A stretch of 64,000 nucleotides of DNA from Chitinophaga pinensis DSM 2588. GTDB lineage: Bacteria > Bacteroidota > Bacteroidia > Chitinophagales > Chitinophagaceae. The stretch covers positions 496,001-560,000 of the forward strand of contig NC_013132.1 of assembly GCF_000024005.1 (NCBI RefSeq), given 5' to 3'. Shown here piece after piece: positions 1 to 8,608 of this stretch; the first letter of the stretch is position 1; every line of letters starts with the position of its first letter. Position numbers and translations under genes: made by a program. Under the pieces are notes generated by a model, which was not told where the DNA came from, ran no database searches, and was given only the letters and a program-made list of their open reading frames with translations.

Positions 1-315
1 CATACTATGACTACTGTTGATCTCGTTGAAGAAGCCGGCCTTTTTAAAGGAGTCCGGGAAGTAGAAGATGTCCAGCCCCTGCGTAATTGACTCAAGGTCA
101 TTATGGAAATAGGCGGCCTCTTCTCTGTCATTGAGAATGAAAAGGTGATTAACGGAATTGGCCATCTCCCAAGCTCCCGCAGCTACGAATGTGGTGGCAC
201 TTCCTGTTAATCCTGTTAATTGAAAATACTGTGGATCGGACAAATGTATCCCTTTCACCAGCTGTTGCAGGCGGGAATCTCGCTGGTACAGTTGTAAAAC
301 AGCCTGTATATTCAT
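1..315 (-). CDS. mfd: Transcription-repair coupling factor Mfd, N-terminal part (cut by window edge)
   Basis: The frame is open from an ATG at 315 to the window edge, giving the first 105 residues. It starts MNIQAVLQLYQRD and contains a LNDREEAAYFHNDLE stretch followed by a DIFYFPDSFKK stretch. These resemble the N-terminal UvrB-like region of Bacteroidota Mfd proteins, where the conserved sequence reads as a DKEEA.Y..NDLE block followed by a phenylalanine/proline-rich segment. Mfd is a cytosolic ATP-dependent translocase that removes stalled RNA polymerase and recruits nucleotide excision repair. The helicase and RNA polymerase-binding parts are outside the window. It is transcribed divergently from the flavin reductase gene at 429. 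Identification rests on the N-terminus alone. Confidence 0.75.
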   Translation of the reverse strand, partial: MNIQAVLQLYQRDSRLQQLVKGIHLSDPQYFQLTGLTGSATTFVAAGAWEMANSVNHLFILNDREEAAYFHNDLESITQGLDIFYFPDSFKKAGFFNEINSSHSM

Positions 316-428
316 GAGGGTTGCAAAGATACGGAATTACTGTTATCAGTCCATAAATGGTATACCGGATCGGGACGACCGCTTACGGACTAAATTGGTT
401 ATATTTAGTATAAATAAATTCCACACAA

Positions 429-1148
429 ATGGCGGACCAATGGCATAAGGGACTGGTGACCCGTATCGTACAGGAAACCCATAATACACGCAGGTTCTGG
501 ATACAGATCCCCGAGCTGGAGCAGTTCAGCTTTAAAGCCGGGCAGTTTGTCACCCTCGATCTTCCCATACACGAACAAAAAAACAAACGCTGGCGCAGCT
601 ACTCCATTGCCTCCCCGCCGGATGGTACCAATACCATTGAACTGGTGATTGTATTACTGGAAGGAGGGGCAGGTACCAACTATCTCTTTAACCACGTTAA
701 AGAAGGGAGCGAACTGGTATTAAAAGGCCCGTTAGGTCACTTTGTATTACCCGAACAACTGGACAAAGACCTTTTCTTTATCTGTACAGGCACTGGTATT
801 GCTCCTTTCAGGGCCATGGCGCAATATATAAAGGCGCACGATCTGGCACATCCGCCTATACATCTTATATATGGGTGCCGACAGCAATGCGATCTGCTGT
901 ATGCGGCGGAGATGTGGGACCTGGAAAAAGAATTGACAGACTTTCATTATACGCCTACACTATCCAGGGATGATGACAAATGGAGCGGCAGAAAAGGGTA
1001 TGTGCATCTTATTTATGAGGAACTGGCACAACGTCAGCCGGCACATTTCTTCTTATGCGGCTGGAAAAATATGATCGACGAGGCCAAACACCGTATCCTG
1101 GCACTGGGTTATGACAAACATGATATTCACCAGGAGTTATATGGTTAA
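429..1148 (+). CDS. FAD/NAD(P)-binding oxidoreductase of the ferredoxin-NADP reductase family
   Basis: This 239-residue soluble protein has the two-domain layout of ferredoxin/flavodoxin reductases. Residues 56-62 read RSYSIAS, the RxYS-type FAD-binding motif of the N-terminal barrel. Residues 119-128 read CTGTGIAPFR, the glycine-rich pyridine-nucleotide motif, and CGWKNMI at 210-216 matches the conserved C-G segment near the C-terminus. There is no attached 2Fe-2S domain, so it should pass electrons between NAD(P)H and a separate ferredoxin, flavodoxin or oxygenase partner. No partner gene is adjacent. It faces the glyS operon, and the two share a bidirectional terminator at 1165-1196. The family is clear; the physiological partner is unknown. 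Confidence 0.85.
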   Translation: MADQWHKGLVTRIVQETHNTRRFWIQIPELEQFSFKAGQFVTLDLPIHEQKNKRWRSYSIASPPDGTNTIELVIVLLEGGAGTNYLFNHVKEGSELVLKGPLGHFVLPEQLDKDLFFICTGTGIAPFRAMAQYIKAHDLAHPPIHLIYGCRQQCDLLYAAEMWDLEKELTDFHYTPTLSRDDDKWSGRKGYVHLIYEELAQRQPAHFFLCGWKNMIDEAKHRILALGYDKHDIHQELYG

Positions 1149-1164
1149 AAGATATACTACAATG

Positions 1165-1196
1165 AGAAAGGCCGCATCCTGGGATGCGGCCTTTCT
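1165..1196. terminator. Bidirectional terminator between the flavin reductase gene and glyS
   Basis: A perfect 15-bp GC-rich stem (1165-1179 with 1182-1196) has a minimal loop. Its outer arms read AGAAAG and CTTTCT, so a T-rich tract follows on either strand. It sits in the 66-bp gap between convergent genes. Confidence 0.85.
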
Positions 1197-1214
1197 ATAA
1201 TTTATACTTATTTT

Positions 1215-2645
1215 CTATTCGTTGATCTTATTCAACACGAGCTCTTTCACTTTATCCATTGGGATTCTTTCCTGTTCCATGTTATCGCGGTAGCGGATAG
1301 TAACAGTGCCGTCCTCTTTGGTCTGGTGGTCGATCGTTACGCAGAATGGTGTACCGATAGCATCCTGGCGGCGGTAACGTCTGCCAATAGCATCTTTTTC
1401 CTCATAAAAACAATGGAAAGCTGATTTACACTTGTCCATCAGTTCTTTTCCGATTTCTGGCAGACCGTCTTTCTTAGTCAGTGGGAAAATAGCCAGTTTC
1501 ACCGGAGCCAGCTTCGCAGGCAGTTTCATTACCACACGGCTGTCTTCTTTACCATCTTTAGTCAGGTCTTCCTCAACATAAGCATCACAGATTGTCAGCA
1601 GGAACATACGATCCAGACCGATAGAAGTTTCTATCACATACGGGATGTAGTTCTGGTTAATTTCTGTATCGAAATACTGCATTTTCTTTCTGCTGAACTC
1701 CTGGTGTCTGCTCAGATCATGGTCAGTACGGCTATGAATACCTTCTACCTCTTTGAAACCGATAGGGAATTCATATTCGATATCTTCTGCTGCGTCAGCA
1801 TAGAAAGCCAGTTTATCGTGTACATGGAATCTGTACTTATCAGGATCGATACCCAGACTCTTATGCCATTTCAGGCGCTCTTCCTTCCAATAGGCGAACC
1901 ATTCTTTCTGGGTGCCAGGGCGTACGAAGAACTGCATTTCCATCTGCTCAAATTCACGCATGCGGAAGATGAACTGACGGGCTACGATCTCATTACGGAA
2001 AGCCTTACCAACCTGCGCGATACCAAAAGGTATCTTCATACGGCCGGTTTTCTGTACGTTCAGGAAGTTTACAAAGATACCCTGTGCGGTTTCCGGACGC
2101 AGGTAAATTTCGCTTGCTTCGTCTGTCACGCTACCCAACTGGGTAGAGAACATCAGGTTAAACTGACGAACATCTGTCCAGTTAGCAGTTTTACTAACAG
2201 CACACTGGATGTTATAAGTTTCTATGAGTGTTTTTAAACCAGCCAGATCATCTGCTGCCAGCAATTCATTCATTTTGCTGATCAGCACATCTCCGTTGCC
2301 CTCAGGCAGGGTTTCAGCATGCGCTTCTATCAGATGGTCTACACGATAACGTTTCTTGCTGTCCTTATTATCGATCATTGGATCACTGAACCCATCCACA
2401 TGTCCGGAAGCTTTCCAGATAGTAGGATGCATGAAAATAGCAGAGTCGATCCCCACGATATTCTCGTGCATCTGGGTCATACTCTTCCACCAGTAATCGC
2501 GGATATTCTTCTTCAACTGTGCTCCGTTCTGGCCATAGTCATAGACTGCACTTAGGCCGTCGTATATTTCACTGGACTGGAATACGAAGCCGTATTCTTT
2601 ACAATGCGAGATAATCGCCTGGAATTTGTTCTGATCTGTAGCCAT
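1215..2645 (-). CDS. glyS: Glycyl-tRNA synthetase, class II dimeric type
   Basis: The 476-residue cytosolic enzyme charges tRNA-Gly with glycine. Class II features are visible: YLRPETAQGIF (181-191), motif 2 beginning GKAFRNEI (213-220), the glycine-recognition acidic stretch REFEQMEMQFF (230-240) and a motif 3 core SIGLDRMF further on. The C-terminal third is the anticodon-binding domain. This is the single-chain alpha2 form, not the alpha/beta form. It is the last gene of a leftward run beginning at 5860, separated by 44 bp from the YihY-like gene upstream. It ends at a strong terminator shared with the opposing gene. Confidence 0.95.
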   Translation of the reverse strand: MATDQNKFQAIISHCKEYGFVFQSSEIYDGLSAVYDYGQNGAQLKKNIRDYWWKSMTQMHENIVGIDSAIFMHPTIWKASGHVDGFSDPMIDNKDSKKRYRVDHLIEAHAETLPEGNGDVLISKMNELLAADDLAGLKTLIETYNIQCAVSKTANWTDVRQFNLMFSTQLGSVTDEASEIYLRPETAQGIFVNFLNVQKTGRMKIPFGIAQVGKAFRNEIVARQFIFRMREFEQMEMQFFVRPGTQKEWFAYWKEERLKWHKSLGIDPDKYRFHVHDKLAFYADAAEDIEYEFPIGFKEVEGIHSRTDHDLSRHQEFSRKKMQYFDTEINQNYIPYVIETSIGLDRMFLLTICDAYVEEDLTKDGKEDSRVVMKLPAKLAPVKLAIFPLTKKDGLPEIGKELMDKCKSAFHCFYEEKDAIGRRYRRQDAIGTPFCVTIDHQTKEDGTVTIRYRDNMEQERIPMDKVKELVLNKINE

Positions 2646-2689
2646 AGTGGCGCAAATATAATAAGGGTTTTCGGAATTAAAGGAGCCTG

Positions 2690-3643
2690 TTATTTACCTT
2701 TTTCATTGGTTACAGGGGCTGTTACCGGCAATTCATCCGTTTCTACCGGCACTTCCTTCACATACACTGCATATTCATTGGGTCTGATCTTTCCGCCGAA
2801 ATGCTGCACATACACCTGGGTAAATTCGGCCCCAAAATACAGGATTATCGCCGAATAATACACCCAGAGCAGGATAATGACAATAGACCCTGCGGCCCCA
2901 TAGGCAGTCCCTACCTTACTGGATCCCAGGTACATGCCGATGGCGAATTTCCCGATCATGAACAGGATGGCCGTAGTGACAGCTCCCACGATCACATGTT
3001 TCCACCTCACTTTGGCGTCTGGCAACACTTTGAAGATAATGGCAAAGAGGAAACTGATGATCAGGAAGGTCAGGGCCAGGTTGACGATATATACCAATAC
3101 CATGGTTACCTGTGGGAACAGGACTGCCAGTTGTTGACTGAACAGTTCTATGATACCGTTCATAGCCAGGGAAACCATCAGAATAAATCCGAGGCTGACC
3201 ACCATGGAGAAAGATAATAATCGGTTGAGCAGCATTTTCAGCAGACCATTTTTAGGTTTGGCCTTCAGCTGCCAGATAAAGTTAATAGAGTCCTGGATTT
3301 CACCAAATACACTGGTGGCACCGATGATCAGGGTCACTATCCCGATTACGGTAGCCACGGTAGAATCTCCGGAAAGGGCTGCATTTTTGATCATCTGCTG
3401 GATCTGCAAAGCCGCCTCATTACCGACCATATCATTGATCTGCCCATATACACTACCCTCAATGGCTTCTTTTCCCAGGAACACATCGCACAAGGTGATG
3501 ATCACAATCAGCATGGGTGCAATGGAAAAGATAGTGTAATAGGATAATGCCGCACTGAGCTTGAGCACCTTATCATCCATAAAGTCATTGACAGTCTGCC
3601 TCAGGATCTGCCAGTAAGTTTTTACTATAGAGGGGATCTTCAT
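2690..3643 (-). CDS. YihY/BrkB-family inner-membrane protein
   Basis: The 317-residue protein has about six predicted membrane segments (roughly 33-53, 95-115, 140-160, 180-203, 215-235 and 247-270). The first contains AALSYYTIFSIAPML, which corresponds to the conserved ALAYY...S..P signature of the YihY/BrkB family. The C-terminal 45 residues are hydrophilic and rich in Pro, Val and Glu. The family was once mislabelled ribonuclease BN; its true function is not established. It lies 26 bp downstream of the MazG-like gene in the same orientation, and is probably cotranscribed. Confidence 0.85.
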   Translation of the reverse strand: MKIPSIVKTYWQILRQTVNDFMDDKVLKLSAALSYYTIFSIAPMLIVIITLCDVFLGKEAIEGSVYGQINDMVGNEAALQIQQMIKNAALSGDSTVATVIGIVTLIIGATSVFGEIQDSINFIWQLKAKPKNGLLKMLLNRLLSFSMVVSLGFILMVSLAMNGIIELFSQQLAVLFPQVTMVLVYIVNLALTFLIISFLFAIIFKVLPDAKVRWKHVIVGAVTTAILFMIGKFAIGMYLGSSKVGTAYGAAGSIVIILLWVYYSAIILYFGAEFTQVYVQHFGGKIRPNEYAVYVKEVPVETDELPVTAPVTNEKGK

Positions 3644-3669
3644 ATGATTGATTTCACAAAAAACCTGCC

Positions 3670-3996
3670 TTATTGCAGCTTCTCATTGTTCTTATGCCGG
3701 TTGGCGTCGCGGATGTTTTTTTTCTCAAAATTCTTCTCCAGTGCGGTGGTCATATCCACTCCTGTCTGGTTGGCAATGCATAGCAATACCCACATAACAT
3801 CGGCCAGTTCATCGGCCAGTTCTTTCTTTTTATCTGATTCTTTACTGGACTGCTCTCCATATTGGCGGGCCATAATCCGGGCTACTTCGCCTACTTCTTC
3901 AGTCAGGATAGCCATATTGGTCAGTTCGCTGAAATAACGGACACCTACGGTCTGGATCCAGCCGTCAATCTGTTCCTGTGCTTCTTTGATAGTCAT
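3670..3996 (-). CDS. MazG-like nucleotide pyrophosphohydrolase
   Basis: This 108-residue all-alpha protein carries the EExxE...ExxD metal-binding pattern of the MazG superfamily: EEVGE at 33-37, then E63 and D66 in DELADVMW. Enzymes of this type hydrolyse NTPs or dNTPs to NMP and pyrophosphate, cleaning the nucleotide pool. It is a single-domain member, like the short MazG-like proteins, not the double-domain E. coli MazG. It lies 8 bp downstream of dtd, so translational coupling is likely. The C-terminal tail after residue 90 is basic and polar. Confidence 0.85.
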   Translation of the reverse strand: MTIKEAQEQIDGWIQTVGVRYFSELTNMAILTEEVGEVARIMARQYGEQSSKESDKKKELADELADVMWVLLCIANQTGVDMTTALEKNFEKKNIRDANRHKNNEKLQ

Positions 3997-4004
3997 ATTG
4001 CTGA

Positions 4005-4457
4005 TTATTCTTTTGCTTTTGTGTCAATAATGATAGTAACGGGGCCGTCATTCAACAGGTCCACCTTCATATCTGCGCCAAAAATGCCGGTAGGAATCTT
4101 TTTCCCCATGTCCTGTCCTAAATGACTGATCATCTGTTCATACAGGGGTATGGCAATATCCGGTTTACTGGCGCGGATATAGGAGGGGCGGTTTCCTTTT
4201 TTGGTGGCAGCGTGCAGGGTAAACTGACTGACGAGCAGCACATCACCGTCCACTTCTTTCACCGAACGGTTCATTACACCTTCTTCGTCGTTAAAAATAC
4301 GGAGGTTCACGATTTTATTACTCAACCAGATAATATCTTCTGTATTATCGGCATCTTCAATGCCCAATAATACCAGCAGTCCGGTATCGATACTACCTGT
4401 AATATTCCCGTCTACGGTCACGGACGCCCGGGACACGCGTTGTATAACTGCACGCAT
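4005..4457 (-). CDS. dtd: D-aminoacyl-tRNA deacylase
   Basis: The 150-residue enzyme removes D-amino acids mistakenly attached to tRNA. It has the usual length for DTD and both active-site signatures: SQFTL at 77-81, and a Gly-Pro pair within NDGPVT at 137-141 that forms the cross-subunit chiral selector in the homodimer. The start MRAVIQRVSRASV is typical of the family. It is the second gene of the leftward run headed by the membrane protein at 5860 and precedes the MazG-like gene by 8 bp, grouping two quality-control enzymes with glyS. Confidence 0.95.
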   Translation of the reverse strand: MRAVIQRVSRASVTVDGNITGSIDTGLLVLLGIEDADNTEDIIWLSNKIVNLRIFNDEEGVMNRSVKEVDGDVLLVSQFTLHAATKKGNRPSYIRASKPDIAIPLYEQMISHLGQDMGKKIPTGIFGADMKVDLLNDGPVTIIIDTKAKE

Positions 4458-4498
4458 ATGTGTAACAGATCAATTTATTGCGCCGGGAAATTAAATAA

Positions 4499-5860
4499 TT
4501 ATGCGGATTGCGTGAAAATATCGCTGCTTTCCGGTTCCTTGATCTTCATGGTATCTTCTATTTCCAGTTTAGGACAGAAAAGCTCCAGCAGCAGGTAGTA
4601 GTAAAGATAAAGCAATGCCATTATGAGTATCAGGTGACCGCTGTTTGCAAACAGTACGGTAACTACATTCAGAGACATGACCAGTCCTACGGCAGCTCTG
4701 CCGGAACGCAAACGGATATAACCGATGATCTTCAGCAGGTATAATACACCAATAAGACCGATCACCGGCAGTCGCAGGCCAGTAGGTTCTGTCAGCAGCA
4801 TATAGCTATTGAAAACCGTTACCAGGATACCTGCGGCAATCATGATATTTTGTGCCAGGGTCCTGTCCTGCTGCATATAGATGCTGGCATGTTCGGATGC
4901 AGTAGCAGGTGTTTCTTTGGAGAAAAACAGCCAGGTTACAGCGCCGATATTAAGTACCGGCACATAATGCAGGAGCAGGGTCCAGAAGGAATACCTGCCT
5001 ACTGTCAGGGCACGGCTGGTAATAACATTCCGCATCAATCCGGCCACTGCATATAAGAGGAGGATCATCCCCAGAGTAGAAAAGAGCATATACCCTGCCA
5101 CCGTTATGGGTTGCGGACCTTCTTCGAAGAACATATAAATATTGGTATCTAGTACACCGATCGCACCAATGTAGACAAAACACATGGACAGGAACAGAAA
5201 GAAGTATTCCCATTTTGCCAACGTCTGCACTTTTGATTGCAGTAACATACTGTAGAACTGCCACTTATAGCTATTTTCAATAAGAAATACAATCACGTAA
5301 TAGCAGATGAAACAACAATATCCGACAGGTAGTGCAAGTGCTATTTTAGTATAGGAAGAGAAAAGGGACAACACCGGCAGATCACGGGCCAGCTGGAGAT
5401 TGTTTAATGGGATTCCCTCTTTGGGCATCAGAAAATAGATCAATGCACCTACCAGGGCTGCATTCAGTTTATCGCTCATGCCGGCGAGATAAAACCGGGT
5501 AATAAAGATTAATAATAGTACCGCGAAAGTATTGATCTTCTCAAGGAGGAATCTCATATCCAGATCCGTTCTTTGCATCAGCATCTTACTCAATCCCACC
5601 TGTAACACAGCGGTCAACAGTACCGCCAGTGCGATGATGACTGCATGTCTCCATGCTTTCTTTATCACCATTTCCCATACTGCCGTAATAAAGAGGGGTA
5701 ATACCGTCATCAGTGCAAATCCGCCATATCTGATATATTCGAAGTTGTCCTGGCGAATAATATTATTCAACATACAAAAAGCAGTGACCGACCATATCAG
5801 GAGTACTGGAATCCAGCTTGTTTTCAGAACGCGTAACTGAATGGATGTAAAAAGAGCCAT
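4499..5860 (-). CDS. Polytopic membrane protein of unknown function
   Basis: The 453-residue protein is strongly hydrophobic, with about a dozen predicted membrane helices from residue 15 to about 430 and a short acidic cytosolic tail ending EDTMKIKEPESSDIFTQSA. I recognise no catalytic motif. A Glu/Lys-rich loop sits near residues 295-312. The layout recalls polymer-related or acyltransferase-like membrane proteins, but no signature supports either. It is the first gene of the leftward run to glyS and lies 41 bp upstream of dtd. Its start is 85 bp from the divergent arfB gene. Confidence 0.7.
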   Translation of the reverse strand: MALFTSIQLRVLKTSWIPVLLIWSVTAFCMLNNIIRQDNFEYIRYGGFALMTVLPLFITAVWEMVIKKAWRHAVIIALAVLLTAVLQVGLSKMLMQRTDLDMRFLLEKINTFAVLLLIFITRFYLAGMSDKLNAALVGALIYFLMPKEGIPLNNLQLARDLPVLSLFSSYTKIALALPVGYCCFICYYVIVFLIENSYKWQFYSMLLQSKVQTLAKWEYFFLFLSMCFVYIGAIGVLDTNIYMFFEEGPQPITVAGYMLFSTLGMILLLYAVAGLMRNVITSRALTVGRYSFWTLLLHYVPVLNIGAVTWLFFSKETPATASEHASIYMQQDRTLAQNIMIAAGILVTVFNSYMLLTEPTGLRLPVIGLIGVLYLLKIIGYIRLRSGRAAVGLVMSLNVVTVLFANSGHLILIMALLYLYYYLLLELFCPKLEIEDTMKIKEPESSDIFTQSA

Positions 5861-5945
5861 ATAGCACAGGATTAAGGGTGGGCGGCAAATAAAATCATTT
5901 ACCTTTATTAAATTACGATAATCAATTATAAAGAAACGTTAATTA

Positions 5946-6344
5946 ATGAGCTTAGATCTTTCCGCTGAAATCACCTTCCAAACAGCCAGAAGTGGGGGTA
6001 AAGGCGGACAAAATGTCAATAAAGTGGAGACGATGGTAGAAGGATATTTCGACGTCTCCGCGTCAACATTGTTAACCCAGGAACAAAAAGCACTGGTACA
6101 GGAAAAACTGGGCCACCGCATTAATGCGGAAGGGCTGTTACAAGTCCGCTCACAGGAAGAGCGTACCCAGCTGGGTAACAAACAACTGGTTATAAAAAAG
6201 ATGAACGAACTGGTGAGTAAAGCACTCATCAAACCCAAAAAGAGGGTGCCTACGCGGCCATCCAGAGCTGTACGGGAAAAGAGAATCCAACTTAAAAAAC
6301 AGCAATCCGAGAAAAAACAGCAGCGCCGGAAAGGGCTGGAATAG
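5946..6344 (+). CDS. arfB: ArfB-type peptidyl-tRNA hydrolase (ribosome rescue)
   Basis: This 132-residue protein carries the release-factor catalytic motif GGQ at 20-22, inside SGGKGGQNVNK, close to the N-terminus. It lacks the codon-recognition domains of RF1 and RF2. The last 35 residues are extremely rich in Lys, Arg and Gln; in ArfB/YaeJ this tail enters the empty mRNA channel of stalled ribosomes. It therefore should release peptides from non-stop ribosomes. It is 25 bp upstream of the flippase-like gene in the same orientation. Confidence 0.95.
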   Translation: MSLDLSAEITFQTARSGGKGGQNVNKVETMVEGYFDVSASTLLTQEQKALVQEKLGHRINAEGLLQVRSQEERTQLGNKQLVIKKMNELVSKALIKPKKRVPTRPSRAVREKRIQLKKQQSEKKQQRRKGLE

Positions 6345-6369
6345 TTAATTTTGGAAAAATTTCAGGGCA

Positions 6370-7908
6370 TTGAGTATAAAATCACTGGCAGGACAAACGA
6401 TCTATTACGGCTTTAGTAACATTGCGAGTAAGCTGCTTAATTACTTTCTTACCCCCCTTTACCTGGAGCTGATGACACAGGCTTCCTATGGGGAGATGTC
6501 TACGGTATATGCGTATGTGCCTTTCATGAATATTATACTCACCTACGGGATGGAAACGGCTTTCTTCCGCTTTGCCAAAAAGGAGAACAGTCAGTCCGTT
6601 CTGAGTACCTCAACCATTTCCCTGTTATTTTCAACCATCAGCTTTACCATCATACTCCTGCTGTTCAGAGGGACGATCATCAATTCCTATATCGGCGAAC
6701 TGGGCGGACTGGGCGGACATCCGGGATTTTATACCTCCCTGGTACTGATTATGGCATTTGATGCCCTGACCGCGATTCCGTTTGCCCAACTACGAATGGA
6801 AAACAGACCCGTGCGTTATGCCTTCATACGCCTGACGGGTATTGTTACCACCATCGCATTTAACGTACTGTTCCTTGTAGTGATCCCGAAATTGTATGCA
6901 GCAGGACAGACCTGGCTGCCTGATATAGGTCCTGGCGGTAACCAGCTGGGCTATGTGTACCTGAGTAATATGCTGGGCAGCGGGGTTACCTTCCTGCTAT
7001 TCCTGCCACAAATGATGCGCATCAGCTGGAAATTTGACAAGGTATTATGGCGGCAGATGCTCAATTATTCCGTTCCGCTGATCTTTTTCGGGATGGCGGG
7101 CATGGTCAATGAGACGTTTGACAGGGCCTGGTTCCTGCCGGAATTCCTGCCGGGCAACAATATGAACGATAAAAAAGAACTGATCGGGATCTATGCGGCC
7201 AACTATAAACTGGCGATTCTGATCACAATGTTCATACAGGCATTTAAGTTAGGAGCGGAACCCTTTTTCTTCAAACAGGCCGAGGGAAAGGATCCACAGA
7301 AAATGTATGCACGTATTATGAAGCTGTTCGTGGTACTGCTTTGCATGATGTTCCTGTTCGTAGGTCTGTACCTGAACGTCTGGAAAATATTCCTCCGTAA
7401 ACCGGAATACTATCCTGGTATGAGGATCGTTCCTATCTTATTGCTGGCCAATATGTTCCTGGGTATTTACTACAACCTGACCATCTGGTTCAAACTGACC
7501 GACCGGACCAAAACCGGGGCGATGATTACGATCGTCACGGCAGTACTGGCCTTCCTGCTGAATTGGTGGTGGATACCTGTTATGGGCTACTTTGGAGCAG
7601 CCCTGGCTACGATGGCCTGTTACTTTGTACAGATGGCCATCTGTTATGTACTCGGACAAAAATACTACCCGGTGCCTTACCACCTCCCGCGTATACTCAC
7701 CTACATACTGGGAGCCGTAGGCACTTTCTACGTATATGACCTGTTGAACAGGACCCTGTTCTCTCCCAAAGATATCTATGCGCTGAGTCCATTATCACTG
7801 ACGGTGGCGACAATTTTCTTCTGCGCCTATCTCTGGTTCCTGCTGAAAATGGAAAAGAAAGAGTTTTCCAGGCTCCCGTTCATCGGCAAGTATGTAGCAA
7901 AAATCTGA
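6370..7908 (+). CDS. Flippase-like polysaccharide/lipid exporter, TTG start
   Basis: The 512-residue protein has the repeated membrane helices of the MOP/MVF exporter superfamily (Wzx-like oligosaccharide flippases). The N-terminus, SIKSLAGQTIYYGFSNIASKLLNYFLTPLY, is the typical first helix region of Bacteroidota members. Such proteins move lipid-linked saccharides across the inner membrane. The only start that keeps this conserved N-terminus is a TTG at 6370; the next ATG would remove the first helix. It follows arfB by 25 bp. No glycosyltransferases are adjacent, so the substrate cannot be inferred. Confidence 0.85.
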   Translation: MSIKSLAGQTIYYGFSNIASKLLNYFLTPLYLELMTQASYGEMSTVYAYVPFMNIILTYGMETAFFRFAKKENSQSVLSTSTISLLFSTISFTIILLLFRGTIINSYIGELGGLGGHPGFYTSLVLIMAFDALTAIPFAQLRMENRPVRYAFIRLTGIVTTIAFNVLFLVVIPKLYAAGQTWLPDIGPGGNQLGYVYLSNMLGSGVTFLLFLPQMMRISWKFDKVLWRQMLNYSVPLIFFGMAGMVNETFDRAWFLPEFLPGNNMNDKKELIGIYAANYKLAILITMFIQAFKLGAEPFFFKQAEGKDPQKMYARIMKLFVVLLCMMFLFVGLYLNVWKIFLRKPEYYPGMRIVPILLLANMFLGIYYNLTIWFKLTDRTKTGAMITIVTAVLAFLLNWWWIPVMGYFGAALATMACYFVQMAICYVLGQKYYPVPYHLPRILTYILGAVGTFYVYDLLNRTLFSPKDIYALSPLSLTVATIFFCAYLWFLLKMEKKEFSRLPFIGKYVAKI

Positions 7909-7913
7909 TCCTC

Positions 7914-8552
7914 CTATTTCAGGAAGGGATTATGCTGCTTTTCGTATCCGATAGTCGTGGACTGTCCATGACCGGGATATACCCTTACGTCATCAGGCAA
8001 TACGAACAATTTCTCCTGTATGCTGTTTAATAAAGTTTGATGACTGCCTCCGGGAAGATCGGTCCGACCGATGCTCTGGAAGAACAGGACATCGCCACCA
8101 ATCACAAATTTCCCGGCGGCGGAATAAAAGCATACGCTGCCTGGTGAATGACCAGGTGTGAGCAGTACCTCCAGTTCGTCGTCACCGAATGTTATCTTTT
8201 CACCATCTTCAAGGAAACGAACAGGTTCAGGGGAGGGGTCAAAGGGAATATTATACATTTTCCCTATTTCAGGAGAGCGGTCCAGTAATATCTTATCCAG
8301 GGGGTGTATTTCCAGACCTACGCCATATGTTGTAACTACCAGCTTATTGCCGAGGATATGGTCGATGTGGCAATGAGTATTGAGCAGGCGTGTAACTTTA
8401 AGCCCCTCTTTTTCGATATAATTCTGTAATTGTTTCCTTTCTTCTTCAAAATAACAGCCCGGATCTATAATTATACATTCCTTTTTTTCGTTAATGAGTA
8501 AATAGGTATTTTCCTGAAACGGATTAAAGGTGAAATGTTGTATTTCCATCAT
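7914..8552 (-). CDS. MBL-fold metallo-hydrolase, glyoxalase II-like
   Basis: The 212-residue cytosolic protein carries the metallo-beta-lactamase zinc-binding signature THCHIDH, a GHSPGS segment and VYPGHG near the C-terminus. The length and motif order match small glyoxalase II-like thioesterases (YcbL-like), which hydrolyse thioester or related substrates. There is no long C-terminal substrate domain as in classical glyoxalase II. Two adjacent in-frame ATG codons (8552 and 8549) could start it. It is convergent with the flippase-like gene (5 bp apart) and divergent from the outer-membrane protein gene. Confidence 0.85.
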   Translation of the reverse strand: MMEIQHFTFNPFQENTYLLINEKKECIIIDPGCYFEEERKQLQNYIEKEGLKVTRLLNTHCHIDHILGNKLVVTTYGVGLEIHPLDKILLDRSPEIGKMYNIPFDPSPEPVRFLEDGEKITFGDDELEVLLTPGHSPGSVCFYSAAGKFVIGGDVLFFQSIGRTDLPGGSHQTLLNSIQEKLFVLPDDVRVYPGHGQSTTIGYEKQHNPFLK

Positions 8553-8608
8553 TGTTGCCGATTTTTGCTATTTTTAATTCAGAACGCAATATTATCAATA
8601 CTTTCTGT

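Noticed and set aside
5946..6344. Full release factor RF1/RF2 at arfB
   Set aside because: Too short and lacks codon-recognition motifs; GGQ and basic tail indicate ArfB.
8552..8608. TTG start at 8552 for the large barrel protein
   Set aside because: The ATG at 8609 gives a proper signal peptide; the extra residues are not signal-like.
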